64,000 nt of DNA from Fumia sp045615345 (GTDB taxonomy: Bacteria; Bacillota; Clostridia; Oscillospirales; Ruminococcaceae). This document shows, in pieces, positions 52,207-59,578 of this stretch. A program made the translations under genes and the position numbers. Position 1 is the first letter of the stretch. Each line of letters starts with the position of its first letter. Location: positions 62,001 to 126,000 of the forward strand of contig JAZLER010000032.1 of the NCBI GenBank assembly GCA_045615345.1. The letters run 5' to 3'. A model generated the notes under the pieces. That model was not told where the DNA came from. It was given only the letters and a program-made list of their open reading frames with translations, and made no database searches.

Positions 52207-53088
52207 TTATTCTGTTTCACCGATAGCCGCTGCATCAATTTTAGCCTGTTCTTCTGCTGCTTTTTTCTTAAAAGCTTCAATCTCTTCTGCGCTCAGGCAG
52301 TTATCAAGACTTTCAAAGTTTGCAGGGTCATACGTTGAAATGACTACACTTTTTATGACAATATCCTCTTTGGGGCGTTTTACTGTAAGAATTTCTGTGC
52401 CCTGTTCCTCGGCTTTTTTGAGTTCCTCTTCAGTTATCAGGTCTTCAACATATCTGGCATTTGCCATAGCATTGACAATATCCATACCTGAGATAACTTT
52501 TCCGAACACTGAATGATACTGTGAATAAGCAGGTATGCCGCCCATAATTTCAAATGCAGCTTTAAGCATTACCGGATAACCTGTGTTTTCCATCTGTTCA
52601 CGGTCATAGTCGGTAAGCGCAATATCACCGAGAAGGAACGAGCGCGAATCGTAGTAATAATTAGCAAAAAGTCCTCCCTTGCCATAAGTTATGGTGCAAA
52701 GACTTCCCGCAAAAGGCCAGAGATTGTTGGAATACTGTACTTTCTGCGGCTTTCCGTCAATACTATCGGCTTCTGCGCCTTCTTTATCAGAGCTTCCGAA
52801 CGCAGAAAGCATATATTCGGGTTCAATGCGGAAAAAGTTTGTGTTATTATAATATCCTTTTTCTGCCAAAGCCTTGAAATTCTCCACTATTTCGGGCACC
52901 TCGTCAGTATAAAGCAGCACTGTCACTTCACCGAGAGTTGTGTCAAAAATCGCAATTTCATCCCCTGCATTTGGTTCTTCAAGCTGAATATAGTTGATGC
53001 TTTCGGGGTTTATGCCGGAATTTCCCATACAACCGGAAAGCAATATAACAGCAAGCAAAATGGGAAATATCTTTAATATCTTTTTCAT
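52207..53088 (-). CDS. Cyclophilin-like lipoprotein, probably inactive isomerase
   Basis: About 293 residues. The signal peptide ends in lipobox LSGC (Cys20). The domain keeps the cyclophilin outline (IAIFDTTLGEVTVLLYTDEV, VENFKALAEKGYYNNTNFFR, late YHSVFGKVISGMDIVNAM). The catalytic QGGDP is replaced by SAFGSSD, and the ANAGPNTNGSQFF strand is lost. The end is a charged helix (EEIEAFKKKAAEEQAKID). The start at 53088 has AAAGGA six bases upstream; the ATG at 53103 overlaps the stop of the previous gene. An extracellular scaffold or chaperone role is inferred. Confidence 0.8.
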   Translation of the reverse strand: MKKILKIFPILLAVILLSGCMGNSGINPESINYIQLEEPNAGDEIAIFDTTLGEVTVLLYTDEVPEIVENFKALAEKGYYNNTNFFRIEPEYMLSAFGSSDKEGAEADSIDGKPQKVQYSNNLWPFAGSLCTITYGKGGLFANYYYDSRSFLLGDIALTDYDREQMENTGYPVMLKAAFEIMGGIPAYSQYHSVFGKVISGMDIVNAMANARYVEDLITEEELKKAEEQGTEILTVKRPKEDIVIKSVVISTYDPANFESLDNCLSAEEIEAFKKKAAEEQAKIDAAAIGETE

Positions 53089-53102
53089 TTTAAGTCCTTT
53101 CA

Positions 53103-55241
53103 TTAAATCCTTATAATTTTCTGCAAAAGTGAATGAATAACAAGCCAGATTAAAGGATAAATATACATTACAAATGGTGTAAGCTGTTTTGTAGCGCCCA
53201 AAAATCCGAAAACCGCAATAATCAATGCGCCTAAAGCTACCGAGCAGATTGCGACAATCAAAGCGATTTTCATCATAACTCTTGCTTTTTTTGCGGCAGA
53301 AACGGAACAGGACATAGAGTAAAATGTTCCGTCATTTACCGAAACTGCAGGGCGCACCTTTACAGGCTGACTGCATTCTTCATAAAGCTTATTGAGTTTA
53401 GTCGGCATAATTTTGAAGAAATCAGCCTCAATTCCGAACACTTTTGACAGTCGCTCTTTTGTAACGATACAGTCTGAAGTTTTAACGGCAAGCGCCACAT
53501 CGCTTTCAAAAATCATACGGACAGCTTCCTCGGTTTCAATAGTGGGCTGGAGTGAGAAAACAAAAACGGCGGTAAGTTCACCCGATGCCGAGAGATAAAC
53601 CAAGTCACTTCCCTCGGATGTAAATCTTTTCTCGTAATCGATGCTTGGAACACGGATGTTATGAGTTGCCATAAGCTCGCGGTTACCGATAAGAATGCGC
53701 CTGTTATCTATCCAGGCAGAAATTCCCTTTCCATCCTCGTAATGAAGATTTTCAGCACGGCTCAAAAGCTCGGTTTTGCCTTCTATTATTCTCAAAAAGG
53801 TATGTGTGAGGATACTGTCGGCGCAGTTAAGAACGCTTGCGGCATCTAAAATAGCCTCGTCAATACGCATTCCTTCAAATGTTTTAATCCCATTTAAAAC
53901 AACCGACTCCTGCGGAAAAAGTTCCTTAGCCTCAGTTACCATAGCATTTACATCACTGTATTCAACGCCACTTTTTTCACCGCTTATAAGGCAGTTAAAA
54001 AGTGAAGTTACCTTTGAACATTTTAAAAGTGGCGAGCAAACCGCAAAAAGGTTTACCGCAGAAGAGAATATACATACAAAAGCAGTAAGCACTGTCATAG
54101 CAAGATGCTGCTGTAATGTAAAAAGGAAGACAAAAAGTGCAACAAGCAATGCACAAACCGTACCAAATATCGTTATATCCCTTGCCATTTTATCGGTAGC
54201 GTCCATAGAAAATGAAAGCTCGGTAAAATCCGAAATCTCCTCAACGCGCCTGTTGACGACAGGGTAATGATTATTATTAACAAGCCCTTTTACAAGTTCT
54301 GTTGCGGCACGGTTATCCCAGATGATAAGCCCTTCATATGTATCGTCCATATTTTTAAGGGTTCTGATATTGGTAAGTGCTGTTTTTAAAGTCATACTTT
54401 TTGCAAAATACGAAAGCGCCATTATCAGTATTCCGACAGGCAGGTACTGATGAATATTTGCATTTGTAAGACCTTTCGGGAAAACAAGCTGAGTCAGATA
54501 CTGTAAAATACAGAAAATATACGCAACGGTCGGTATAATATCGCGGTTTTCCTCCATTTTTCTTATAGATTTTAATCCGCTGATAATTACCGGTATACTG
54601 AAAATTCCGGCAACCACCCCGATTACACCTGCTATCAGGAGTATTGTGATATGCGGTGAATCCGAAAGCTCTGCCGCAGCATTTGAATAGATTATCATCG
54701 ACATACCAAGGGATAAAAGCGAAAGCACCAAAAGTAAAATTCCTTTGGCTACCGCCGCATTCTTTTCGCTTAAGATAATATTTTCCCACTGCGCAAAAGG
54801 TGAAGACTTAATCTTTTCAACAAGTTTTGAAAACGAAGGAGCAACATCTATTCTGCGGTCAGCATCGGGGTCTTCGCGTTCCCTGTTAAAATGAAGCTGT
54901 AAAGATTCGGTGTTTTCTTCCTTTTCTACATCAGCTGCAACGGGTTTCGGAGGTTTTTGTCCATCCCTTATCGTTTCGATATCTATTGATATAGGACCGC
55001 TGTTTTCGATTTTGTGGACTTCCTTTTCGGAAGATACTTTCTTTATCTGTACTGTGTCACTACGCATAACAGCCTTCTGAGTCACAAATCGTTTTGTGGG
55101 AAGCTCTTCTTCGGTAACATCTTCATTTTTTTCTGTGGAAATATCATTAATCAATGCATCTACATCAAGTGAGTCTTCGGGGGTCGATTTCAAACCGACT
55201 TCCAACAAAATATCATCCAGAGAAAAATCTTTATCGTTCAT
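53103..55241 (-). CDS. P-type-ATPase-like membrane pseudoenzyme
   Basis: 712 residues. Residues 1-160 are acidic, low-complexity and cytoplasmic. Several membrane segments follow (about 165-185, 197-220, 232-285, then 360-410). The C-terminal half resembles the nucleotide-binding part of P1B ATPases: EDGKGISAWIDNRRILIGNR, then SGELTAVFVFSLQPTIETEE and KERLSKVFGIEADFF. The phosphorylation site DKTGT should follow SVVL, but the sequence is NGIKTFEGM. No TGES and no TGDGxND motif are found. Two more membrane segments end the protein. It looks like a P-type ATPase that lost catalysis. Role unknown. Confidence 0.7.
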   Translation of the reverse strand: MNDKDFSLDDILLEVGLKSTPEDSLDVDALINDISTEKNEDVTEEELPTKRFVTQKAVMRSDTVQIKKVSSEKEVHKIENSGPISIDIETIRDGQKPPKPVAADVEKEENTESLQLHFNREREDPDADRRIDVAPSFSKLVEKIKSSPFAQWENIILSEKNAAVAKGILLLVLSLLSLGMSMIIYSNAAAELSDSPHITILLIAGVIGVVAGIFSIPVIISGLKSIRKMEENRDIIPTVAYIFCILQYLTQLVFPKGLTNANIHQYLPVGILIMALSYFAKSMTLKTALTNIRTLKNMDDTYEGLIIWDNRAATELVKGLVNNNHYPVVNRRVEEISDFTELSFSMDATDKMARDITIFGTVCALLVALFVFLFTLQQHLAMTVLTAFVCIFSSAVNLFAVCSPLLKCSKVTSLFNCLISGEKSGVEYSDVNAMVTEAKELFPQESVVLNGIKTFEGMRIDEAILDAASVLNCADSILTHTFLRIIEGKTELLSRAENLHYEDGKGISAWIDNRRILIGNRELMATHNIRVPSIDYEKRFTSEGSDLVYLSASGELTAVFVFSLQPTIETEEAVRMIFESDVALAVKTSDCIVTKERLSKVFGIEADFFKIMPTKLNKLYEECSQPVKVRPAVSVNDGTFYSMSCSVSAAKKARVMMKIALIVAICSVALGALIIAVFGFLGATKQLTPFVMYIYPLIWLVIHSLLQKIIRI

Positions 55242-55260
55242 TCGGTTTTTATCCTCCTTT

Positions 55261-56088
55261 TTATTTTGGTGTAAATGCTTTGAGATTACTGCGCTGTCTT
55301 GCCACCTCGTACATCACTATTCCACCTGCAACAGAAGCATTCAGTGATGTGATTTTTCCTTTCATCGGCAAGGTTACAAGTACATCGCATTTTTCTTTTA
55401 AAAGTCGGCTCATTCCTCTGCCTTCAGAGCCTACAACCAAAGCCACTCCGCCTGAAAAATCAGTCTGGCACCAAGTTTCACCATCCATATCACAGCCATA
55501 AACCCAGACACCTTTTTCCTTAAGCTCGTCCACGGTTGATGCAAGGTTTGAAACCCTCGCAACAAAAACATGGGCAGCAGCTCCTGCCGATGCCTTATAC
55601 ACAGCGGGAGTAACACCCACATTACGGCGTTTCGGGATAATAACGCCGTGCGCACCTGCGGTTTCAGCAGTTCTTATAAGCGCACCTAAATTATGAGGGT
55701 CTTCAATTTCGTCAGCAATAATAATAAACGGTTTTTCGCCTAAGGACTCAGCTTTTTCAAGAATATCTTCAACTGTATGATACTGCACCGCAGACAAAGT
55801 AAGCAAAACCCCCTGATGATTTACATCGCCTGCCATAGATGACAGTTTTTGTGCTGAAATTTCCTTTACGGGGTATCCTTTTTGTTTTGCAATTGAGATA
55901 ATTTTCAAAACAGAACCTGTCGCCTGTCCGCTTGCCACAAAGACAGTATCAACTTTGTCCTCACTGTTTAATGCTTCGAGCACTGCATTTCTGCCTGCCA
56001 CCACATTTTCATAAGAAGTTTTTTCCTCTTCTTTTGCAAAATTCTTAGGTTTTCTGAAGTCATTTCTTTTAAAATCGTTTCTTTTCAT
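55261..56088 (-). CDS. rlmB: 23S rRNA guanosine 2'-O-methyltransferase RlmB family (SpoU/TrmH)
   Basis: 275 residues. A small substrate-binding domain (ENVVAGRNAVLEALNS) precedes the SPOUT knot domain with motifs DEIEDPHNLGALIRTAETAG, ALVVGSEGRGMSRL and LPMKGKITSLNASVAGGIVM. In bacteria RlmB methylates the 23S rRNA P-site loop; TrmH-type tRNA targets are an alternative. The start is the ATG at 56088. It heads the operon with the pseudoenzyme and both cyclophilins. Confidence 0.92.
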   Translation of the reverse strand: MKRNDFKRNDFRKPKNFAKEEEKTSYENVVAGRNAVLEALNSEDKVDTVFVASGQATGSVLKIISIAKQKGYPVKEISAQKLSSMAGDVNHQGVLLTLSAVQYHTVEDILEKAESLGEKPFIIIADEIEDPHNLGALIRTAETAGAHGVIIPKRRNVGVTPAVYKASAGAAAHVFVARVSNLASTVDELKEKGVWVYGCDMDGETWCQTDFSGGVALVVGSEGRGMSRLLKEKCDVLVTLPMKGKITSLNASVAGGIVMYEVARQRSNLKAFTPK

Positions 56089-56122
56089 ATTCTCACGCCC
56101 ATCAAAATATTTATACAGAATT

Positions 56123-56151
56123 ATTGTAACATATTTTTTTGTCAAACACAA
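56123..56151 (-). promoter_or_regulatory. Promoter of the rlmB operon
   Basis: Minus strand: TTGTGT, 17-base spacer, TACAAT with extended -10 TGT. Confidence 0.6.
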
Positions 56152-56168
56152 CGGGAATTTGACAAATT

Positions 56169-56435
56169 TTAAAAGAAAATATAAGCAAGGGCGAGTAGTA
56201 ACATAGGGTCTGACTCCTCTTCGATAAGCAGGAGAAAAAGACAGAGCAAAATCAGTCTGTCTTTGTCCATACTTTTTAGCATATTTTTAACGGGATTTTT
56301 TGGCAAATCAAAGGTAATGTTACTGCTCTTTATCTTTTCTTCCGACCTTTTTTGCATTTCGCGCACCCTTTTTTCGGCATCGCGTTGCATCGCCATAATT
56401 TCCGATGAGGTATAACCGCTGTTAAACTGTGCCAT
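56169..56435 (-). CDS. Small protein with C-terminal hydrophobic segment
   Basis: 88 residues. A basic, charged N-terminal helix (AMQRDAEKRVREMQKRSEEK) is followed by KNPVKNMLKSMDKDR and a hydrophobic end (RLILLCLFLLLIEEESDPML, then LLALAYIFF). The two leucine-rich segments are split by an acidic EEESD, as in a membrane hairpin. I do not recognise the family. It is third in a tight group of three small genes, with 4 bases to the one upstream. Confidence 0.65.
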   Translation of the reverse strand: MAQFNSGYTSSEIMAMQRDAEKRVREMQKRSEEKIKSSNITFDLPKNPVKNMLKSMDKDRLILLCLFLLLIEEESDPMLLLALAYIFF

Positions 56436-56439
56436 ACAT

Positions 56440-56772
56440 TTATCCTAACAAATCAGTAAGTATTCCGCTTTCTTTGAGTTCGGGAAACACAGAAACCAGT
56501 TTCATAATTTTTACCGCTTCGTCAACTTTTTTCTGCCGTTCTTTTTTCAAAAGCGGTTTTAAAGATTTAAGGAGGGTTGTGTTCGCATTTTCCTTATTAA
56601 AGCTACCCATAAGCTTTTGAAGTTTCAAAATATCATCGGGCGAAAACGGACTTTCTTCTGAAGTTTTTTCCTCTTCGGAAGAAAAACCTAACATTTTTGT
56701 AAGTTCATTTAACTGTTTTGCACCTTCTTCGCTTCCCAGAAAATTTTGCAAAGCAGTGGTTAAATCTTCCAT
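56440..56772 (-). CDS. Small helical protein of unknown function
   Basis: 110 residues, all-helical by appearance. It holds amphipathic stretches (TTALQNFLGSEEGAKQLNEL, LKSLKPLLKKERQKKVDEAV) and an acidic serine-rich linker. Cysteine-free with no signal peptide. The phrase SFNKENANTTLLKSLKPLL and the end PELKESGILTDLLG suggest a protein-binding helix bundle. No known family recognised. Middle gene of the group. Confidence 0.65.
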   Translation of the reverse strand: MEDLTTALQNFLGSEEGAKQLNELTKMLGFSSEEEKTSEESPFSPDDILKLQKLMGSFNKENANTTLLKSLKPLLKKERQKKVDEAVKIMKLVSVFPELKESGILTDLLG

Positions 56773-56791
56773 AAAATCGCCCTTTCCAAAG

Positions 56792-57028
56792 CTATTCGCC
56801 GAGTATTTTTTTGAGAGTCTGCTGTGCTTCTTTTGTGTTTATAAGTTTCTGCGCAAGCGCAGGATTTTTAAGAAAAGTCTGCAGTTTCTTGTTTTCCTCC
56901 GAATTCAAGTTTCCTAAAACGCTGTCAAATTTTCCTGCTTCAAGCTGAGATTTTAAAATTTTCGGGTCCTTTCCGAGTTTTTCGCCTACCATATTAACGA
57001 GTTTGTCAAGATTAGGATTATTGTTCAT
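56792..57028 (-). CDS. Small helical protein of unknown function
   Basis: 78 residues: LDKLVNMVGEKLGKDPKILK, then a QLEAGKFDSVLGNL helix and LQTFLKNPALAQKLINTKEA, ending QQTLKKILGE. The FLKNPALAQKLI pattern recalls tandem helical repeats. The ATG at 57028 has GGAAAGGTG upstream. It is the first gene of the three-gene group and faces the phosphodiesterase gene across an 87-base gap. Function unknown. Confidence 0.7.
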   Translation of the reverse strand: MNNNPNLDKLVNMVGEKLGKDPKILKSQLEAGKFDSVLGNLNSEENKKLQTFLKNPALAQKLINTKEAQQTLKKILGE

Positions 57029-57044
57029 ATTATCACCTTTCCAT

Positions 57045-57073
57045 TTGACCTGTTTGCAAGTTTATATTATACT
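57045..57073 (+). promoter_or_regulatory. Promoter of the YfcE-type gene
   Basis: TTGACC, 17-base spacer, TATACT, about 35 bases before the RBS. Confidence 0.6.
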
Positions 57074-57115
57074 TATGATAAGAAAGTTGAATTTATTTTA
57101 TCGAAAGGAAATTTT

Positions 57116-57595
57116 ATGCGTATAATTGTTATTTCAGACACACACAGACATTTTAATTCGCTTTACGACATAGTTGTAAAACACAAAAATGAAGCTTTTA
57201 TGTTTATTCACTTAGGTGACGGGCAAAAAGAGGTGGAGGATATGCTTGACCTTTTCCCCGACTTGAATCTCATTTCAGTAAGAGGGAACTGCGACTATGC
57301 TTCAATGCAGCCCGAAACTCGTGTTGTTTTTGCAGGTGATGAGAGAATTCTCTGCACTCACGGCTTTACGCTTGGGGTAAAAAGCACGCTCGAGCATCTC
57401 AAAAAACGGGCAAAGGAAGAAAATTGCCGTATTGCATTATATGGCCACACCCACAAAAGTGACACCAGATATGAAGATGAAATTTATATCTTGAACCCGG
57501 GAAGTCCGTCCGTACCCCGTGACAGCACCCCGTCTTACGGTATCATTGATATCGAGAAAAACGGAATTTTACCATTCATCGTAAAAATAAAATAG
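57116..57595 (+). CDS. YfcE/MJ0936-type metallophosphoesterase
   Basis: 159 residues. Metal motifs are complete: SDTHRHF (D-x-H), HLGDGQKEVED (GD), VRGNCDY (GNCD), CTHGFTLG (H) and YGHTHKSD (GHTH). Such small cytoplasmic enzymes cleave phosphodiester bonds; the physiological substrate is unknown. The ATG follows CGAAAGG. Confidence 0.92.
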   Translation: MRIIVISDTHRHFNSLYDIVVKHKNEAFMFIHLGDGQKEVEDMLDLFPDLNLISVRGNCDYASMQPETRVVFAGDERILCTHGFTLGVKSTLEHLKKRAKEENCRIALYGHTHKSDTRYEDEIYILNPGSPSVPRDSTPSYGIIDIEKNGILPFIVKIK

Positions 57596-57619
57596 CCGAT
57601 GCTTTTAGCATCGGCTATT
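57591..57619. terminator. Bidirectional terminator
   Basis: A 13-bp stem AATAGCCGATGCT/AGCATCGGCTATT with loop TTT between convergent genes. Confidence 0.85.
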
Positions 57620-57621
57620 TG

Positions 57622-58506
57622 TTATTTCATCTTATTCTCAACTGTTGCGAGCATACCGTAAAGTCCTGCATTGTTGCCGAGTTTTGCGTGTCTTACTTCA
57701 ACGCAACGATAACTCGGCATAATCTTTTCGGGCAAAAGCTCATTGATTCTGTCAATTATGTACTGCTCATTCATAATTCCGCCACCAAGTACGATACAAG
57801 TGGGATTGAAAATATGAGTAAGAGTTACAAGGCCTAAAATAATTTCGTCAATCCAGGCGTTAATGATTTCTTCCGCTTTTTTCTGACCTGCATAAAACTC
57901 CCTGAAAATCACTCTGCCGCTACCCCATTCGGGATTGGCATCGTAAGAATTTTTGACAAGAGCTGTACAGGAAGCATACTGCTCATAGCATCCTTTCTGA
58001 CCACAGGCACATTCTTTTCCGTCAGGGTGAACTAAAATATGTCCGATTTCGCCTGCAACGCCTTTAGCACCGCCGTAAACCTTACCGTCAATGACGATAG
58101 CACCACCGACACCTGTACCATGGGTAAGGCAAATAAAATCTTTTTCACCCACTGCGGCACCGTAATATGCCTCACCGATAGCCGCTGCATTTACATCATT
58201 TTCAACGAAAACAGGCTTTTTATACTCAGCTTCAAGCATACTTTTAAGCTCAGTCCCTGTATAATCGGGGATATTTTCGTTTGCGAAAATAATGCTTCCT
58301 TTTTCGCTGTCAACCTGACCTGCAGTTGAGATTCCGATAGCATCAAAATCTTCACAGGCATCGATAATTTTTCTAATGTTTTTAAGCAAAACTGCGGCAC
58401 CTTTTTTGGCTTCGGACTGAATTTCGTAAGCATTTTCCATCTTGCCGTCAACCATAAGGGCTGTTTTAATCGCAGTACCGCCTACATCGAGTGTAAGTAT
58501 CTTCAT
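57622..58506 (-). CDS. nanK: ROK family kinase, likely N-acetylmannosamine kinase NanK
   Basis: 294 residues. The ATP motif LDVGGTAIKTALM opens the protein. The sugar site FVENDVNAAAIGEAYYGA and the ROK zinc motif GEIGHILVHPDGKECACGQK (then GCYEQYAS) are complete. ROK kinases act on several hexoses; adjacency to nanE (14 bases) makes ManNAc the likely substrate. The step would be ManNAc to ManNAc-6-P. Confidence 0.85.
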   Translation of the reverse strand: MKILTLDVGGTAIKTALMVDGKMENAYEIQSEAKKGAAVLLKNIRKIIDACEDFDAIGISTAGQVDSEKGSIIFANENIPDYTGTELKSMLEAEYKKPVFVENDVNAAAIGEAYYGAAVGEKDFICLTHGTGVGGAIVIDGKVYGGAKGVAGEIGHILVHPDGKECACGQKGCYEQYASCTALVKNSYDANPEWGSGRVIFREFYAGQKKAEEIINAWIDEIILGLVTLTHIFNPTCIVLGGGIMNEQYIIDRINELLPEKIMPSYRCVEVRHAKLGNNAGLYGMLATVENKMK

Positions 58507-58520
58507 TTTAATACCTCGGA

Positions 58521-59207
58521 TTATTCAATAGCTGCAACAAAGCGTTTTGTGATGTCACGGGGTCTTGTGATAGAAGTACCAACTACTGCAGCAAATGCAC
58601 CTGCATCGAGTGCTTTTTTAAGCTGCTCGGGCACCCAGATACCACCCTCTGCGATAACGGGAACAGAAAGTTCTGTGGAAAGGCGTCTGATGAGGTCGTA
58701 GTTGGGAAGTTCAACACCTTTTGTATAAGAAGTGTAACCGTGCATTGTTGTACCAACAAGGTCAAATCCGAGTTCTGCCGCTTTGATACCTTCTTCATAG
58801 CAGGAAGCATCAGCCATAAAGAGCTGATCGGGGTATTTAGCGCGAACTTCTTTAAAAAATTCTTCTAAAGTTCTTCCATCGGGGCGAAGTCTGTTTGTAG
58901 CATCAATAGCGATAATGGAAACACCTTCAGCTACCAGAGCATCAACTTCCTTCATTGTAGGTGTGATGTATACATCGCAATCACCATAAACTTCCTTGAT
59001 GATACCGATTGTAGGCAAATCAACAGCCTGTTTGATAGCGTGGATATCCACTACTGTGTTACAACGGATACCTGCAGCGCCGCCTTCTTTTGCAGCAAAT
59101 GCCATTTTTGCCATAAATTCAGAACCATACAGGGGTTCATCGGGCAAAGCCTGACAAGAAACGATAAGTTTACCTTTGATTTTTGCTAAAATTTCCTGAT
59201 TTGTCAT
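58521..59207 (-). CDS. nanE: N-acetylmannosamine-6-phosphate 2-epimerase NanE
   Basis: 228 residues, TIM barrel. Family blocks: LIVSCQALPDEPLYGSEFM, GIRCNTVVDIHAIK, LPTIGIIKEVYGD, FMADASCYEEGIKAAELGFD, GTTMHGYT and VIAEGGIWVPEQ. It converts ManNAc-6-P to GlcNAc-6-P. The ATG at 59207 has AGAAAGG upstream. No nanA lyase or sialic acid transporter gene is in the window, so the rest of the pathway must lie elsewhere. Confidence 0.93.
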   Translation of the reverse strand: MTNQEILAKIKGKLIVSCQALPDEPLYGSEFMAKMAFAAKEGGAAGIRCNTVVDIHAIKQAVDLPTIGIIKEVYGDCDVYITPTMKEVDALVAEGVSIIAIDATNRLRPDGRTLEEFFKEVRAKYPDQLFMADASCYEEGIKAAELGFDLVGTTMHGYTSYTKGVELPNYDLIRRLSTELSVPVIAEGGIWVPEQLKKALDAGAFAAVVGTSITRPRDITKRFVAAIE

Positions 59208-59244
59208 AATTATTGACCTTTCTGACCACAAAATTTTAAGAAAA

Positions 59245-59267
59245 GCCTTACCGTGGACAAATAAGGC
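59245..59267. promoter_or_regulatory. Inverted repeat in nanE leader
   Basis: GCCTTA-N11-TAAGGC about 40-60 bases before the nanE start, between promoter and RBS. Candidate operator or leader hairpin. Confidence 0.4.
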
Positions 59268-59282
59268 ATATTGTCAATTAAG

Positions 59283-59311
59283 ATTATACCATATAAAAAT
59301 ATAAAAAACAA
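59283..59311 (-). promoter_or_regulatory. Promoter of nanE-nanK
   Basis: Minus strand: TTGTTT, 17-base spacer, TATAAT with extended -10 TGG. Confidence 0.65.
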
Positions 59312-59346
59312 TACAAAAAGAAAAATTGTGTTTAATGGAAGTCTAT

Positions 59347-59454
59347 GCGGGCGAACACAGTTCGCCCCTACATGATTATAGCCAATTTTCATGCAAAATT
59401 GTAGGGGCGACCTTTGGTCGTCCTTTTGGGACGATGTGGACATAGTCCCCTACA
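59347..59454. repeat. Interspersed palindromic repeat (GGGCGAAC/TGTAGGGG type)
   Basis: The 8-mer CCCCTACA (59365, 59447) and its complement TGTAGGGG (59400) frame GC-rich hairpins such as GGGCGAAcacagTTCGCCC and GGGGCGACCtttGGTCG. The composition is far richer in GC than the flanks. It resembles REP- or MITE-like extragenic repeats; no ORF is inside. Confidence 0.6.
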
Positions 59455-59499
59455 AAACATTTCCTCAATGGGAATATTTTTATAAATATCAATAAAAAT

Positions 59500-59530
59500 G
59501 GAAAAGGCCCTCATAAAGAGAGCCTTTTCC
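59500..59530 (-). terminator. Terminator of the DUF4855 protein gene
   Basis: GGAAAAGGC with GCCTTTTCC and an inner CTC/GAG pairing, followed by a T run on the minus strand. Confidence 0.8.
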
Positions 59531-59578
59531 CAGAAGAAAGAGAGATATATATAAGGGGACTAGCAAAATTTATATGGG

